DNA of 27,380 nucleotides, from positions 1-27,380 of the IMG/VR virus record IMGVR_UViG_3300042476_000210; one strand, given 5' to 3'. The notes beneath the pieces were generated by a model, which was given only the letters and a program-made list of their open reading frames with translations, was not told the DNA's origin and made no database searches. A program made the translations under genes and the position numbers. Below, in pieces: positions 9,178-16,764 of this stretch. Each line of letters opens with the position of its first letter. Positions within the stretch are counted from its first letter, which is position 1. This DNA is from a virus.

Positions 9178-10433
9178 TATCCTTGACCTCCACCGCCACG
9201 CTTAAATGACGCCTTTACAACTCTCAGAACCATTGTACAATGTGGCGGTTCTGCAGAAATTCTATATTTTGTTCTTATCGCCACAACTAAACATTTGCCA
9301 TTGAATTGACCTTCGCCTTCTTGCGTATCGCTGTTCGCTTTTTTAGGAATATCCAACTCAATCATAGAACCAAGTTTAATATTAGGATTATAATATGTTT
9401 CTAATTCTGCGGAATTTTGAGCTAAGTGAGCAAGAAAGGCAGCTCTTTTTGTTTTGGCTTCTGATGTTGTATGTTTGTCTTTATTGTTAGCTTTATCATG
9501 TATATATCTAACGGGCAATGACTTAGCGTATGAAGGAGATTGATCGTAAACTCCTTGACTGTCAGCAAATTTAAACTTGTTTTGTTTTTGACTATTTGTG
9601 GCCACAACCTTGTGAGAAGTTAAATCGACAGTATATTCTTCTGTTTTATCCAAAGCTCTTGGACCAGAATCAAAATTCTTGGAAGGTCTGAACCACATAA
9701 TAGAATTTTGTCTAGCGTTTTGATCTTTTGAATCAAAATTTAAATTTGTTGACTGTTTTAGCTTTACAGTTGGCTGGCTTTCGAATAATTCTTCAAAGGT
9801 TTTGAAGACATATTTGTGTTCGCCCTGTTCGTCTCCTTGTTGGAAAAGAGCAAAAGTTGAAGACTGATACTTTTCGGAAACATGTTCTGTATTCATTTTC
9901 TTTAACGCATCTAATGGATGCATTTTTGATATAACAATTCTACGGTTTCCTTTGGTAGTTCCAATATCCATTTTTCTTTTGGATTTGAAACCTTCTTTGA
10001 GCACATGTTCTACAACTTCGCTTGTTTTGCCGTTGAAACTTTTTTCTATGTGGTTACCTTGAGCGTTCAAAAACTCAGGAGAAACACATCTAATGTCATA
10101 TTGTTTGTTGTGACCAGAACCTACATTATTTCTTGATTGGTCGTTAAGGTTTTTGTTCTGGAACATTTTGAATTTAAAATTACCGCCGCCCCCAGAACTT
10201 AGAATGTTATCGTCTCCGGAGAATCTTATCTCGACTTCCTGGTCAAAAGAACCATTAATTTTATTTTTGCTAAGAGCGTCTGTTGGATCTATAACTCGTA
10301 ATTCTGCGACTGGACCGTATGGGTTCAATATATCTTCATAGATATTGAAACCAACTATTGATGCCTCCCCAGTTTTTACAAGATCCATATTGCCAACTTT
10401 AATTGACGAAACTTTAATGTCTCCAGCAGCCAT
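9177..10433 (-). CDS. Baseplate hub protein, gp27-like
   Basis: 418 residues (T4 gp27 is 391). The N-terminus (VGFNIYEDILNPYGPVAELRV) and the middle (SFNGKTSEVVEHVLKEGF, KMHPLDALKKMNTEHVS, then STFALFQQ...YVFKTFEELF) follow the domain pattern of contractile-tail hub proteins of the gp27/gpD kind. The C-terminal beta region (ELDIPKKA...GKCLVVAIRTKYRIS) resembles the second barrel of that fold. The trimeric hub forms the channel between tube and spike. The adjacent OB-fold gene supports this role. Family membership is well supported by context, but the similarity to T4 gp27 itself is low. Confidence 0.75.
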   Translation of the reverse strand: MAAGDIKVSSIKVGNMDLVKTGEASIVGFNIYEDILNPYGPVAELRVIDPTDALSKNKINGSFDQEVEIRFSGDDNILSSGGGGNFKFKMFQNKNLNDQSRNNVGSGHNKQYDIRCVSPEFLNAQGNHIEKSFNGKTSEVVEHVLKEGFKSKRKMDIGTTKGNRRIVISKMHPLDALKKMNTEHVSEKYQSSTFALFQQGDEQGEHKYVFKTFEELFESQPTVKLKQSTNLNFDSKDQNARQNSIMWFRPSKNFDSGPRALDKTEEYTVDLTSHKVVATNSQKQNKFKFADSQGVYDQSPSYAKSLPVRYIHDKANNKDKHTTSEAKTKRAAFLAHLAQNSAELETYYNPNIKLGSMIELDIPKKANSDTQEGEGQFNGKCLVVAIRTKYRISAEPPHCTMVLRVVKASFKRGGGGQG

Positions 10434-10434
10434 A

Positions 10435-11316
10435 TTATTCCTTCAATAGATCAGTTAGATTATCAACAGCAACTTGTTTCAAGCTACTGTCCAACACTCT
10501 AATTGTTTTGTTATATTCGTTCTTTTCTATTTCTTCTTCTAACAAAGTCACAGGTTTCCAATAAACTTGCTCGTCTGCTGGTATGTTTACTGCAACGGTT
10601 CTTTCTGAAACAAACACATTATTGGCTTCGCTTTCTCTGCCATAGATATAACTAGTAGAAACAATATCAAAATCTTCTCCGGTTTTGACATAACCATTAG
10701 TGTGTTTAACAGTCACAGTATTTCCTGATACTGCCATAATCTGACCTTTGCCATAATAAAATTGATCAAAATGAATATCACAAATTTCGTCAATTACATA
10801 AGAAGGAGAATTAGTATTAACAACATACTCCATTATTTCGTTTGTGTTTGTTTTCCACTCTACTTGTCTTCTTTTGTATGACATAATTTTGTTATAACTA
10901 CCAAAGATGGGTTCCCAATATTTCTGCTGCCCAGCAGTAAGAGCGTTATAAGCGCTGACGCCAATATCATCTTGACCAACCCAATTGTTAGTGTAATGAC
11001 TTATTTTGGTCTGAGCATTATAATAAGACCCATATTTTAAAGTAATGAATTCTTGCATTTCTCTTTCGCCGAGATACCATTCATAATATGGATCAACAAT
11101 CTTATTGACAACATAAACTATCCAACTTTTGTATTGGTCGTCGTAATATCTTGCAGAAAACTGATCAGCTCTTTCGTTATCTGTAATTTCGTATGGATAA
11201 AACAAATAAGGTTCTGTTGCAATTTTATCTAAAACTGCTACACGTCTGGTAATATCTATAGCCTCTGTATTGGCATAAGTTATTACAGGAAATTTGTCGA
11301 AATATCTCTGAGCCAT
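10435..11316 (-). CDS. gp53: Baseplate wedge subunit gp53
   Basis: 293 residues, longer than T4 gp53 (196) but typical of its marine and alphaproteobacterial relatives as I recall them. The N-terminal signature is clear: YFDKFPVITYANTEAIDITR, then YLFYPYEI and SARYYDDQYKSWIVYVVNKI, and YYEWYLGEREMQEFI. gp53 bridges wedges and the gp6/gp25 core. It follows gp48 by 3 bases and precedes the hub gene. Arginine is coded by AGA in 10 of 11 cases (hand count), in sharp contrast to gp32. Confidence 0.9.
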   Translation of the reverse strand: MAQRYFDKFPVITYANTEAIDITRRVAVLDKIATEPYLFYPYEITDNERADQFSARYYDDQYKSWIVYVVNKIVDPYYEWYLGEREMQEFITLKYGSYYNAQTKISHYTNNWVGQDDIGVSAYNALTAGQQKYWEPIFGSYNKIMSYKRRQVEWKTNTNEIMEYVVNTNSPSYVIDEICDIHFDQFYYGKGQIMAVSGNTVTVKHTNGYVKTGEDFDIVSTSYIYGRESEANNVFVSERTVAVNIPADEQVYWKPVTLLEEEIEKNEYNKTIRVLDSSLKQVAVDNLTDLLKE

Positions 11317-11319
11317 TGG

Positions 11320-12054
11320 TTACTCTTGATAGTTGTCTTTGCTCCACAGCTCGATTTCTTTTAGCTGAAGAGACAAATTTACGATAGTTGGGGCGCCAGT
11401 TTTAAAAAACGAAGGCATACCAGCACCAGTATAATCTACTTGAACTGAAACTATAGCACAAGGTTTGATCTTAAAAAGATAATCATCGGGAGTAAAAGAA
11501 ACATTACAAATATTTGGATATCTCATCATCAAGTCTGTTCTGCCACCAGAAGGCAAAGCAGCTCTTTTACAAGTATTGATAATTCTTTTGAGAGTTTCTG
11601 ACTCTTGTTCTGTGTTCGGAGCCAATGACCACTGTAAAGTGTGTTCTTTAAAGTTTGGTCTTTTGAACATCATGAACTGGAATGGATTAACTGACTGGCT
11701 GCTAAAGGTTCCTGCCATATCCAACCCAGAGGCCAATTGAGAAGCTAGTTGACCGATCTGGCCAGCGCCGGGAATATATTGCCCAACAGCCTGCAGGCCC
11801 TGACCTATGGCAGCTGTTCCTGACCATTCTTCCCATATAATGACTTCACTATCATTCAATCTTCTTGGGAATGGCAAAGTGACGCTGTTTCCGAGCATTA
11901 TAGCTCCAGCGCCTCCAGTAAAACTGTAATTGTATTCAGAAAACGTCAATTTCGTAAAAAATTTTCTATTACTTTGCTCCAAGTCATTGGGGAAAGTATC
12001 ATTAGTTTTCTGGTTTCTGCCAGGTGGCTGTGGAAAATTAATTGTACGGGCCAT
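11320..12054 (-). CDS. gp48: Baseplate tail-tube cap/initiator gp48-like
   Basis: 244 residues (T4 gp48 is 364). Residues 35-75 (LTFSEYNYSFTGGAGAIMLG, then LPFPRRLNDSE) and the C-terminal part (FMMFKRPNFKEHTLQWSLAP, LKRIINTCKRAALPS, and a final strand pair ending in LSLQLKEIELWS) agree with the tube-like family that caps the hub and starts the tail tube. A hydrophobic Gly/Ala/Gln stretch at about 80-115 lies in the middle. It is the first gene of the leftward late operon and reads out of the divergent promoter region at 12055-12113. Confidence 0.8.
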   Translation of the reverse strand: MARTINFPQPPGRNQKTNDTFPNDLEQSNRKFFTKLTFSEYNYSFTGGAGAIMLGNSVTLPFPRRLNDSEVIIWEEWSGTAAIGQGLQAVGQYIPGAGQIGQLASQLASGLDMAGTFSSQSVNPFQFMMFKRPNFKEHTLQWSLAPNTEQESETLKRIINTCKRAALPSGGRTDLMMRYPNICNVSFTPDDYLFKIKPCAIVSVQVDYTGAGMPSFFKTGAPTIVNLSLQLKEIELWSKDNYQE

Positions 12055-12071
12055 TGAGTTCCTGTTTTGGG

Positions 12072-12079
12072 TATAAATA
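12072..12079 (+). promoter_or_regulatory. T4-type late promoter for the gp4 operon
   Basis: The octamer TATAAATA is an exact match to the T4 late -10 element and lies 35 bases before the gp4 ATG, in an intergenic region with no strong -35 element. A gp33 coactivator gene is present in the same window, which supports use of this promoter class. Confidence 0.75.
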
Positions 12080-12092
12080 TAGTTACTTCATT

Positions 12093-12100
12093 TATTTATT
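12093..12100 (-). promoter_or_regulatory. Probable late promoter for the gp48 operon (7 of 8 match)
   Basis: On the minus strand the sequence AATAAATA differs from the late octamer at one base and lies about 39 bases before the gp48 ATG. With the plus-strand octamer at 12072-12079 it would make a divergent late promoter pair within 30 bp. No better candidate is seen for the long leftward operon. Confidence 0.5.
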
Positions 12101-12113
12101 ACAAAAAACAACG

Positions 12114-12569
12114 ATGGCTACTTATAAAGGATTCTTCAAACCAAGAAATCCACAAAAATATAAAGGCGACCCTACTAATATTGTATACCGCTCCAGATGG
12201 GAATTGTTAGTAATGAGCCGATTTGACGCTGACCCCCAGGTAATATGGTGGTCCTCTGAGGAAACTGTTATACCATACAGATCCCCAGTGGACAACCGTA
12301 TTCATAGATATTATGTGGATTTTACTGCAAGGTTAAATACCATTGACGGTAAGTCAAAAACGGTTCTCATTGAGGTCAAACCTTATGCGCAGACAATACC
12401 ACCAGCGCTCCAAGAAAGTAAGAAGAAGTCAAAAAGATATATACAAGAAGTGATGACTTGGGGAGTAAATTCGGCCAAATGGAAGGCTGCCAGAGAATAC
12501 TGCAGAGACCGAGGTTTTGAGTTTAAGATTATGACAGAAAAAGAATTAGGAATACCAAAAGGATACTAA
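12114..12569 (+). CDS. gp4: Head completion nuclease gp4
   Basis: 151 residues from the ATG at 12114, nearly identical in length to T4 gp4 (150). An upstream in-frame ATG at 12042 would add 24 poorly conserved residues and would start before the late promoter octamer, so I reject it. The sequence carries the gp4 signature (GFFKPRNPQKYKGDP, IVYRSRWE, then VIWWSSEETVIPYRSP) and a PD-(D/E)xK-like nuclease core: D69 in RYYVDF and E87-x-K89 in LIEVKP. In T4 gp4 acts with gp50 and gp65 at head completion, preparing the packaged head for the tail. First gene of the rightward late operon. Confidence 0.92.
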   Translation: MATYKGFFKPRNPQKYKGDPTNIVYRSRWELLVMSRFDADPQVIWWSSEETVIPYRSPVDNRIHRYYVDFTARLNTIDGKSKTVLIEVKPYAQTIPPALQESKKKSKRYIQEVMTWGVNSAKWKAAREYCRDRGFEFKIMTEKELGIPKGY

Positions 12570-13132
12570 TGGCCGAAGACGATTTTTCCAAGATTGTAAG
12601 GAATGCTGGCAAAGCTCTTTCGAATGATTCGAAAGCGGCTCTTGATTGGTTTTATGATACGATCGATGACGTAAAGAAACCCAAATCCAAGCCATTTACC
12701 AAGGATTCTATGCCAAAGGTAGGCAGAATGTATCTGTTCGCCTACGACCCAAAGCACAAAGATAAACTACCATTCTATGACGCTTTCCCTTTAGTTTTCC
12801 CTATAGAATTTTACATCGATGGCATTCTGGGCATCAATCTGCATTATCTTCCGTATATGCAACGTACACAATTGATGTCTGCCCTACAATCTATCACAAA
12901 CAATAATAAATATAATGAAACAACCAAATTGAACATATCTTATGAATTATTGAGTAGATATGCAAACCAATTCAAAGGTTTTGAGAGTTGCGTCAAGAGA
13001 TATCTGTATGGGCATGTAAGAAGTTCGTTTCATGAGGTGTATCCATATTATTGGGGTAAGGCGATTATATTACCACTACAAAGATGGAAAGTTAACCCAA
13101 ACAAGAGATATAGCGGTTCGCCGCCTTATTAG
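12569..13132 (+). CDS. Conserved T4-like virion-associated protein, unnamed
   Basis: 187 residues. After a polar N-terminus the conserved core runs from about residue 48: PKVGRMYLFAYDPKHKD, LPFYDAFPLVFPIEFY, GILGINLHYLPYMQR. From memory, this layout ('Y-D-P-K...L-P-Y-Y-D...P-L...G-N-H-Y-L') recurs next to head and tail genes in many T4-like phages. Its ATG overlaps the gp4 stop (TAATG), so it is coupled to gp4. Synteny with the T4 gene 2-4-53 cluster makes a DNA-end-protector-like role possible, but I cannot show homology to T4 gp2 and leave it unnamed. Confidence 0.6.
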   Translation: MAEDDFSKIVRNAGKALSNDSKAALDWFYDTIDDVKKPKSKPFTKDSMPKVGRMYLFAYDPKHKDKLPFYDAFPLVFPIEFYIDGILGINLHYLPYMQRTQLMSALQSITNNNKYNETTKLNISYELLSRYANQFKGFESCVKRYLYGHVRSSFHEVYPYYWGKAIILPLQRWKVNPNKRYSGSPPY

Positions 13133-13140
13133 GAACAAAG

Positions 13141-13809
13141 ATGCCATTTGACATAAACAAATTCCAAACTAATATCCGAGATTTTGGGTATATTGACAAC
13201 AATTCGTTCTCGGTCTTGGTCCAGACTCCAAAGGTTATGACTGGAGCCAGTCTCAGCAATCAAGGAACGCCAACTGCTGTTTATAAAATAGCAGAAAATA
13301 TGGAATTTAGAATAGATCAAGTAAAGGCTCCTGGTATATCTATTGTTACCACAGACATCAATAGATATGGTATCGGCCCAACACAGAAACAACCATTCAG
13401 CGCTCAGTTCCAAGAAATTAATATTTCCGTTCTGGGCGATCATTATTGTGAATTTTGGCAGTACTGGTATCAATGGACTAGAGCTGTGTTTCAGTTTAAC
13501 GGTTCAACAGCTGGAAATTGGGCTCCAAACTATACGGCTGAGTATAAAGAAAATTATTCTTCTACCATAATCATATTCATATACGACCATTATGGTAACA
13601 TCATCCAAAAAATAAACCTTTTCGAAGCCTTTCCAACAGCTATTAGAGAATTTCCTCTTTCTTGGGGGGATTCGAATCTCATGAAGATTAACGTACAAAT
13701 AGCTTACACTGAATACACAATAGAAAATTCGACTTTAGAGAAATCTAATCTAGAAGATAAAAACAGATCAGTAATGACAGGCTATACAAGAGAAACAATA
13801 TCAAGTTAA
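13141..13809 (+). CDS. Tail-tube-fold protein (gp19/gp54 family)
   Basis: 222 residues. The segments MEFRIDQVKAPGISIVTTDI, RYGIGPTQKQPF, INISVLGD...FWQYWYQW and the final block INLFEAFPTAIREFPLSWGD followed by IAYTEYTIE match the tail-tube fold shared by T4 gp19 (tube), gp54 (tube initiator) and gp48. The last block ('L-x-x-A-F-P-x-x-I...L-x-W') is the most recognisable. Length lies between gp19 (163) and gp54 (about 320). Location near the baseplate genes favours the gp54-type initiator. A GGA-containing site precedes the ATG by about 8 bases. Confidence 0.65.
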   Translation: MPFDINKFQTNIRDFGYIDNNSFSVLVQTPKVMTGASLSNQGTPTAVYKIAENMEFRIDQVKAPGISIVTTDINRYGIGPTQKQPFSAQFQEINISVLGDHYCEFWQYWYQWTRAVFQFNGSTAGNWAPNYTAEYKENYSSTIIIFIYDHYGNIIQKINLFEAFPTAIREFPLSWGDSNLMKINVQIAYTEYTIENSTLEKSNLEDKNRSVMTGYTRETISS

Positions 13810-13825
13810 TTATGGAGTTTAAATA

Positions 13826-14539
13826 ATGTCTAAGTTACCTAAGATTGATTACCCAGTTTATAAAATTAATATACCTTCTTTGAAAAAAGACTATCAATTT
13901 AGACCGTTTTTGGTCAAAGAAGAAAAACTATTGTTGATGGCTAAAGAAAGCGAAAACCCAGCGGACGTGCTTTCGGCTATTAAACAAATCGTAAACAACT
14001 GCTCTATTGATTCCAAGTTGGATATTAGCAAACTGGCTCTGTTTGATATTGAGTATATTTTCCTTAGATTAAGAGCTATCTCTGTTGATAATGTTATTAA
14101 AGCATCATACAAAGATTCAGAAGATAATAAAGTATACGATTTTGAAATTAATCTTGACGATGTTAAGGTCAAGTATCCAGAGAACCTTGATAACAATATT
14201 AAAATTACGCCTAAGTCTGGCGTTATAATGAAATATCCTTCCGCTGCATTATATGATGATGCAGACTTTTTGGCCTTAGACAAAGATTATATGTTTGAGT
14301 TGATTCTTCGTTGTATAGATTCTATCTATTTTGAAGAGCAGATTTTCGAGGCCAAAGATTATAAGAAGGAAGAACTGAACGAATTCTTAGAAAACCTTAA
14401 TATCAAGGTGTTCGAAAAGATCCAGGAATTCCTGTTGAATGTCCCTAAGATGGAATACAAGATTTTATATCAAAACGATCTGGGTCATGACAGAGAAATA
14501 GTTCTGACTTCGTTAAACGATTTTTTTACGTGGCGCTGA
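13826..14539 (+). CDS. gp26: Baseplate hub assembly protein gp26
   Basis: 237 residues (T4 gp26 is 208). The N-terminus (PKIDYPVYKINIPSLKK...YQFRPFLVKEEKLLLMAKES) is the characteristic start of T4-like gp26 proteins. A GGAG sequence 8 bases before the ATG fixes the start. In T4 gp26 belongs to the hub assembly pathway with gp51. The last codons run through a T7 tract (GAT TTT TTT ACG) and the gene overlaps the next ORF by 10 bases in the -1 frame, which is discussed as a possible programmed frameshift. Confidence 0.85.
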   Translation: MSKLPKIDYPVYKINIPSLKKDYQFRPFLVKEEKLLLMAKESENPADVLSAIKQIVNNCSIDSKLDISKLALFDIEYIFLRLRAISVDNVIKASYKDSEDNKVYDFEINLDDVKVKYPENLDNNIKITPKSGVIMKYPSAALYDDADFLALDKDYMFELILRCIDSIYFEEQIFEAKDYKKEELNEFLENLNIKVFEKIQEFLLNVPKMEYKILYQNDLGHDREIVLTSLNDFFTWR

Positions 14540-14544
14540 GCCAT
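14521..14544 (+). other. Candidate -1 ribosomal frameshift site at the gp26/gp51 overlap
   Basis: A run of seven T occupies 14521-14527 and reads, in gp26 frame, as T TTT TTT, a permissible -1 slippery heptamer. Two bases on, GTGGC (14530-14534) can pair with GCCAT (14540-14544) around a five-base loop. A slip here would continue into the downstream small ORF with no stop in between. The hairpin is short and close, so this is a candidate only. Confidence 0.4.
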
Positions 14545-14715
14545 ACTGATCTGGGTAATTATTACTCTACTATATTTTCGTTGGTTCAGCACCATAAATA
14601 TTCAATATCTGATGTAGAAAATCTTATACCATTTGAACGAGATATCTATGTGCAAATGTTGGTGAATTATATCAAAGAAGTAGAAGAAGCAAAAAGACAA
14701 CAAGCAAATAGGTAA
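14530..14715 (+). CDS. Small gp51-like hub assembly protein or frameshift extension of gp26
   Basis: Up to 61 residues from a GTG at 14530. The sequence (LGNYYSTIFSLVQHHKYSIS, then LIPFERDIYVQMLVNYIKEV) is strongly protein-like and matches, from memory, a small conserved ORF that follows gp26 in T4-like phages and is often labelled gp51. T4 gp51 is far longer (249). There is no Shine-Dalgarno sequence before the GTG, only the T7 run, so translation must be coupled to gp26 or reached by -1 frameshifting. In siphophages and many myophages a -1 frameshift product at this location, just before the tape-measure-like gene, is the tail assembly chaperone. Confidence 0.6.
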   Translation: MALSHTDLGNYYSTIFSLVQHHKYSISDVENLIPFERDIYVQMLVNYIKEVEEAKRQQANR

Positions 14716-14718
14716 GAA

Positions 14719-16737
14719 ATGGCAACGGCAGAATTAGCAGAAGTATCCAGAAGTATAAGATCAGCAATGGGAGAATCTGCTGGTCAATTCAGACAAGCTG
14801 CAAACGCTTCAGCAGCCAATCTTTCTAAAATAGTCAAAGATATTGCTACTACTTTTTCTGCACAAAGAAAAGATATTAACGACCTTCACAATAGTATTCA
14901 GGAAGGTCAATATGCTACAGAACAAACTAATGATAAGATAGATGGCCTAATCAGAATATTCCAAGAAACGGCCAGTATCCAAACAACTATGCAAGGTTAT
15001 CTAAGCGATATTTCTAAAAACATTAGAATATTGAATAGAAACGTTGAAAGTATGAATACCAACCTTTCCAATAATTTGGTTGGATCTGGCACTGGTAATA
15101 TTCTTAGTTCTCTTACTACTGGTTTAGGAAGCGTTGTTGAAAAAATCGGTGCCGCTGCAGTTGGTGGAGCAGTAGGTTATGTCGCTGGCGGCATGGGTGG
15201 CGGTGGTGGTGGAGCCACGGCAATGCAACCAAATGGTAGTTCCTCTGAAGCTATGTCATTTTTCCAGTCAAAAGGTTGGTCAAAAGAACAGTCAGCTGGT
15301 ATTGTTGGCAATCTTCAAGTGGAATCTGAGAATTTTTCTTCTGCTGTAATAAGCGGAAAGAAAAAGGGCGATGGAGGCACAGCTGTTGGTATAGCACAAT
15401 GGCATCCTGATAGGCAGGCAAGATTCCAACAAATAATGGGAAAACCATTAATTGGTTCTACATTCCAAGACCAACTTGCTTTCGTTGACTGGGAATTAAA
15501 AAATAGTGAAGCCAAAGCAGGCAATATTCTTAAAATGGCTAAATCTGCAGCTGATGCTGCTGCAAAGGTTGACGAATTTTATGAAAGATCTTCTGGCGAA
15601 CATAGATCAAAAAGAATAGCTAATGCAGAAAGACTAACAAGTTCTAAAGGCGGCGAAACTGCTACGCCAGTAACATCTGCAGCAACTACACCCTCAACAA
15701 CGCCAACTGCTACACCAGTTTCTAAGCCAGAAGCTGTACCTTCTGCTACTTCCCCAAGAACTGAAACAATTGGTAAAGAAGGCGGCCATGGCCCTATCAG
15801 TGGTGCTATGCATGAAGGACAAGCTCACGGAGAAAAAGTAGAAACTTCTGCTGCATTACCTTCTGGTGATATTGTTGCTCTTGGCCATGCTCTAGAAAAA
15901 ATGGGAATGAGAATTTCTGAACATCCTTCTTTTGGTGGCGTCGCAGGAGTTCATAAAGGTAGAGCCCATTATGAAGGAAGAGCGATTGATATTAATATTG
16001 GTAAGGGTAATACAGAAGCGACAAATCCTGTTCTCGGAGCAAAGTTTGATCATCTAGCTGATCAATTAACTAGACTCGGTTATAAGGTTTTCTGGAGAGA
16101 ATCTGGGCCATATGGCGCTGCTGGTCATAATGATCATCTACATGCTGAACTCAGAAAGGGCGGTGGAGAAGCTGTTCCAGACACATATCAAATAGCAGGA
16201 ACTCCAGAACAAAGAGCAGCACAGGGAGCAACTCCTTATGCAGCTACTCCATCAACAACTGCTCCTTCTGCAGCACCAATGGCTGCTCCTGTAGCAGAAC
16301 CAATACAGCAAGCGCCAATGACTACTGGTATGATGGGCGCTCCAATGGGTGGGGACATGACAGGACAGCTTATGGGAATGTTAGGCGGCTTTATACCTGG
16401 AGGGTTTGGTGGGATGATTGGAGGACTACTTCCAATGATAGCTTCAGCGATCTCTGCAGAATTAACTCCTTCTCCTTCTATGGCTTCTATGAATGCTAGA
16501 ACTGTAAGTCAGGCGGCTGTTCAGTCACAGGCAATGGAAGAATCTGCACAACAACAGACTGTAACTCCTACTAATACTCCTTCTATGACTGGAGGGGCAA
16601 GTCCAATGTCTGCTGCTGATAATTCAGGATACGCTTATAATACACCAGATGATATTGGTTGGCCAGATTGGGCTGCTATGATTGGCGGTAATCATTGGGA
16701 AGAAATGAAACACTATAAGAAGAATATGTGGGGATAA
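14719..16737 (+). CDS. Tail/hub protein with lysozyme-like and M15 peptidase-like domains
   Basis: 672 residues. Residues 1-120 are helical and coiled-coil-like, as in tape-measure or hub proteins. A Gly-rich link (145-170) leads to a phage-tail-lysozyme-like domain at about 176-305 (FFQSKGWSKEQSAGIVGNLQ, E202/E204, then GTAVGIAQWHPDRQARF). After a Thr/Pro/Ala linker (310-350), residues 380-480 show a peptidase M15-like signature: H417-Y-E-G-R-A-I-D424 and H473-L-H475. A second Pro/Ala/Met-rich linker and a hydrophobic Gly stretch (545-580) follow, then a Trp-rich C-terminus. It would cut both glycan and peptide parts of peptidoglycan during DNA entry, taking the place of the lysozyme missing from the spike. 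The gene is the last of the rightward operon and ends at a strong terminator. Confidence 0.75.
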   Translation: MATAELAEVSRSIRSAMGESAGQFRQAANASAANLSKIVKDIATTFSAQRKDINDLHNSIQEGQYATEQTNDKIDGLIRIFQETASIQTTMQGYLSDISKNIRILNRNVESMNTNLSNNLVGSGTGNILSSLTTGLGSVVEKIGAAAVGGAVGYVAGGMGGGGGGATAMQPNGSSSEAMSFFQSKGWSKEQSAGIVGNLQVESENFSSAVISGKKKGDGGTAVGIAQWHPDRQARFQQIMGKPLIGSTFQDQLAFVDWELKNSEAKAGNILKMAKSAADAAAKVDEFYERSSGEHRSKRIANAERLTSSKGGETATPVTSAATTPSTTPTATPVSKPEAVPSATSPRTETIGKEGGHGPISGAMHEGQAHGEKVETSAALPSGDIVALGHALEKMGMRISEHPSFGGVAGVHKGRAHYEGRAIDINIGKGNTEATNPVLGAKFDHLADQLTRLGYKVFWRESGPYGAAGHNDHLHAELRKGGGEAVPDTYQIAGTPEQRAAQGATPYAATPSTTAPSAAPMAAPVAEPIQQAPMTTGMMGAPMGGDMTGQLMGMLGGFIPGGFGGMIGGLLPMIASAISAELTPSPSMASMNARTVSQAAVQSQAMEESAQQQTVTPTNTPSMTGGASPMSAADNSGYAYNTPDDIGWPDWAAMIGGNHWEEMKHYKKNMWG

Positions 16738-16740
16738 TAA

Positions 16741-16761
16741 AAAGGGAGCCAAGCTCCCTTT
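16741..16761. terminator. Bidirectional rho-independent terminator
   Basis: A perfect 9-bp stem (AAAGGGAGC / GCTCCCTTT) with a 3-base loop lies between the convergent ends of the 672-aa gene and gp32. On the plus strand it is followed by CTTTT and on the minus strand by TTTTTATT, so it can end transcripts from both sides. Confidence 0.9.
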
Positions 16762-16764
16762 CTT

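Noticed and set aside
12042-12113. Upstream start for gp4 at 12042
   Set aside because: It precedes the late promoter and adds 24 residues absent from gp4 relatives; ATG at 12114 gives the expected length.
13818-13825. TTTAAATA as a late promoter for gp26
   Set aside because: It touches the gp26 ATG and would give a leaderless message without the GGAG site that is present.
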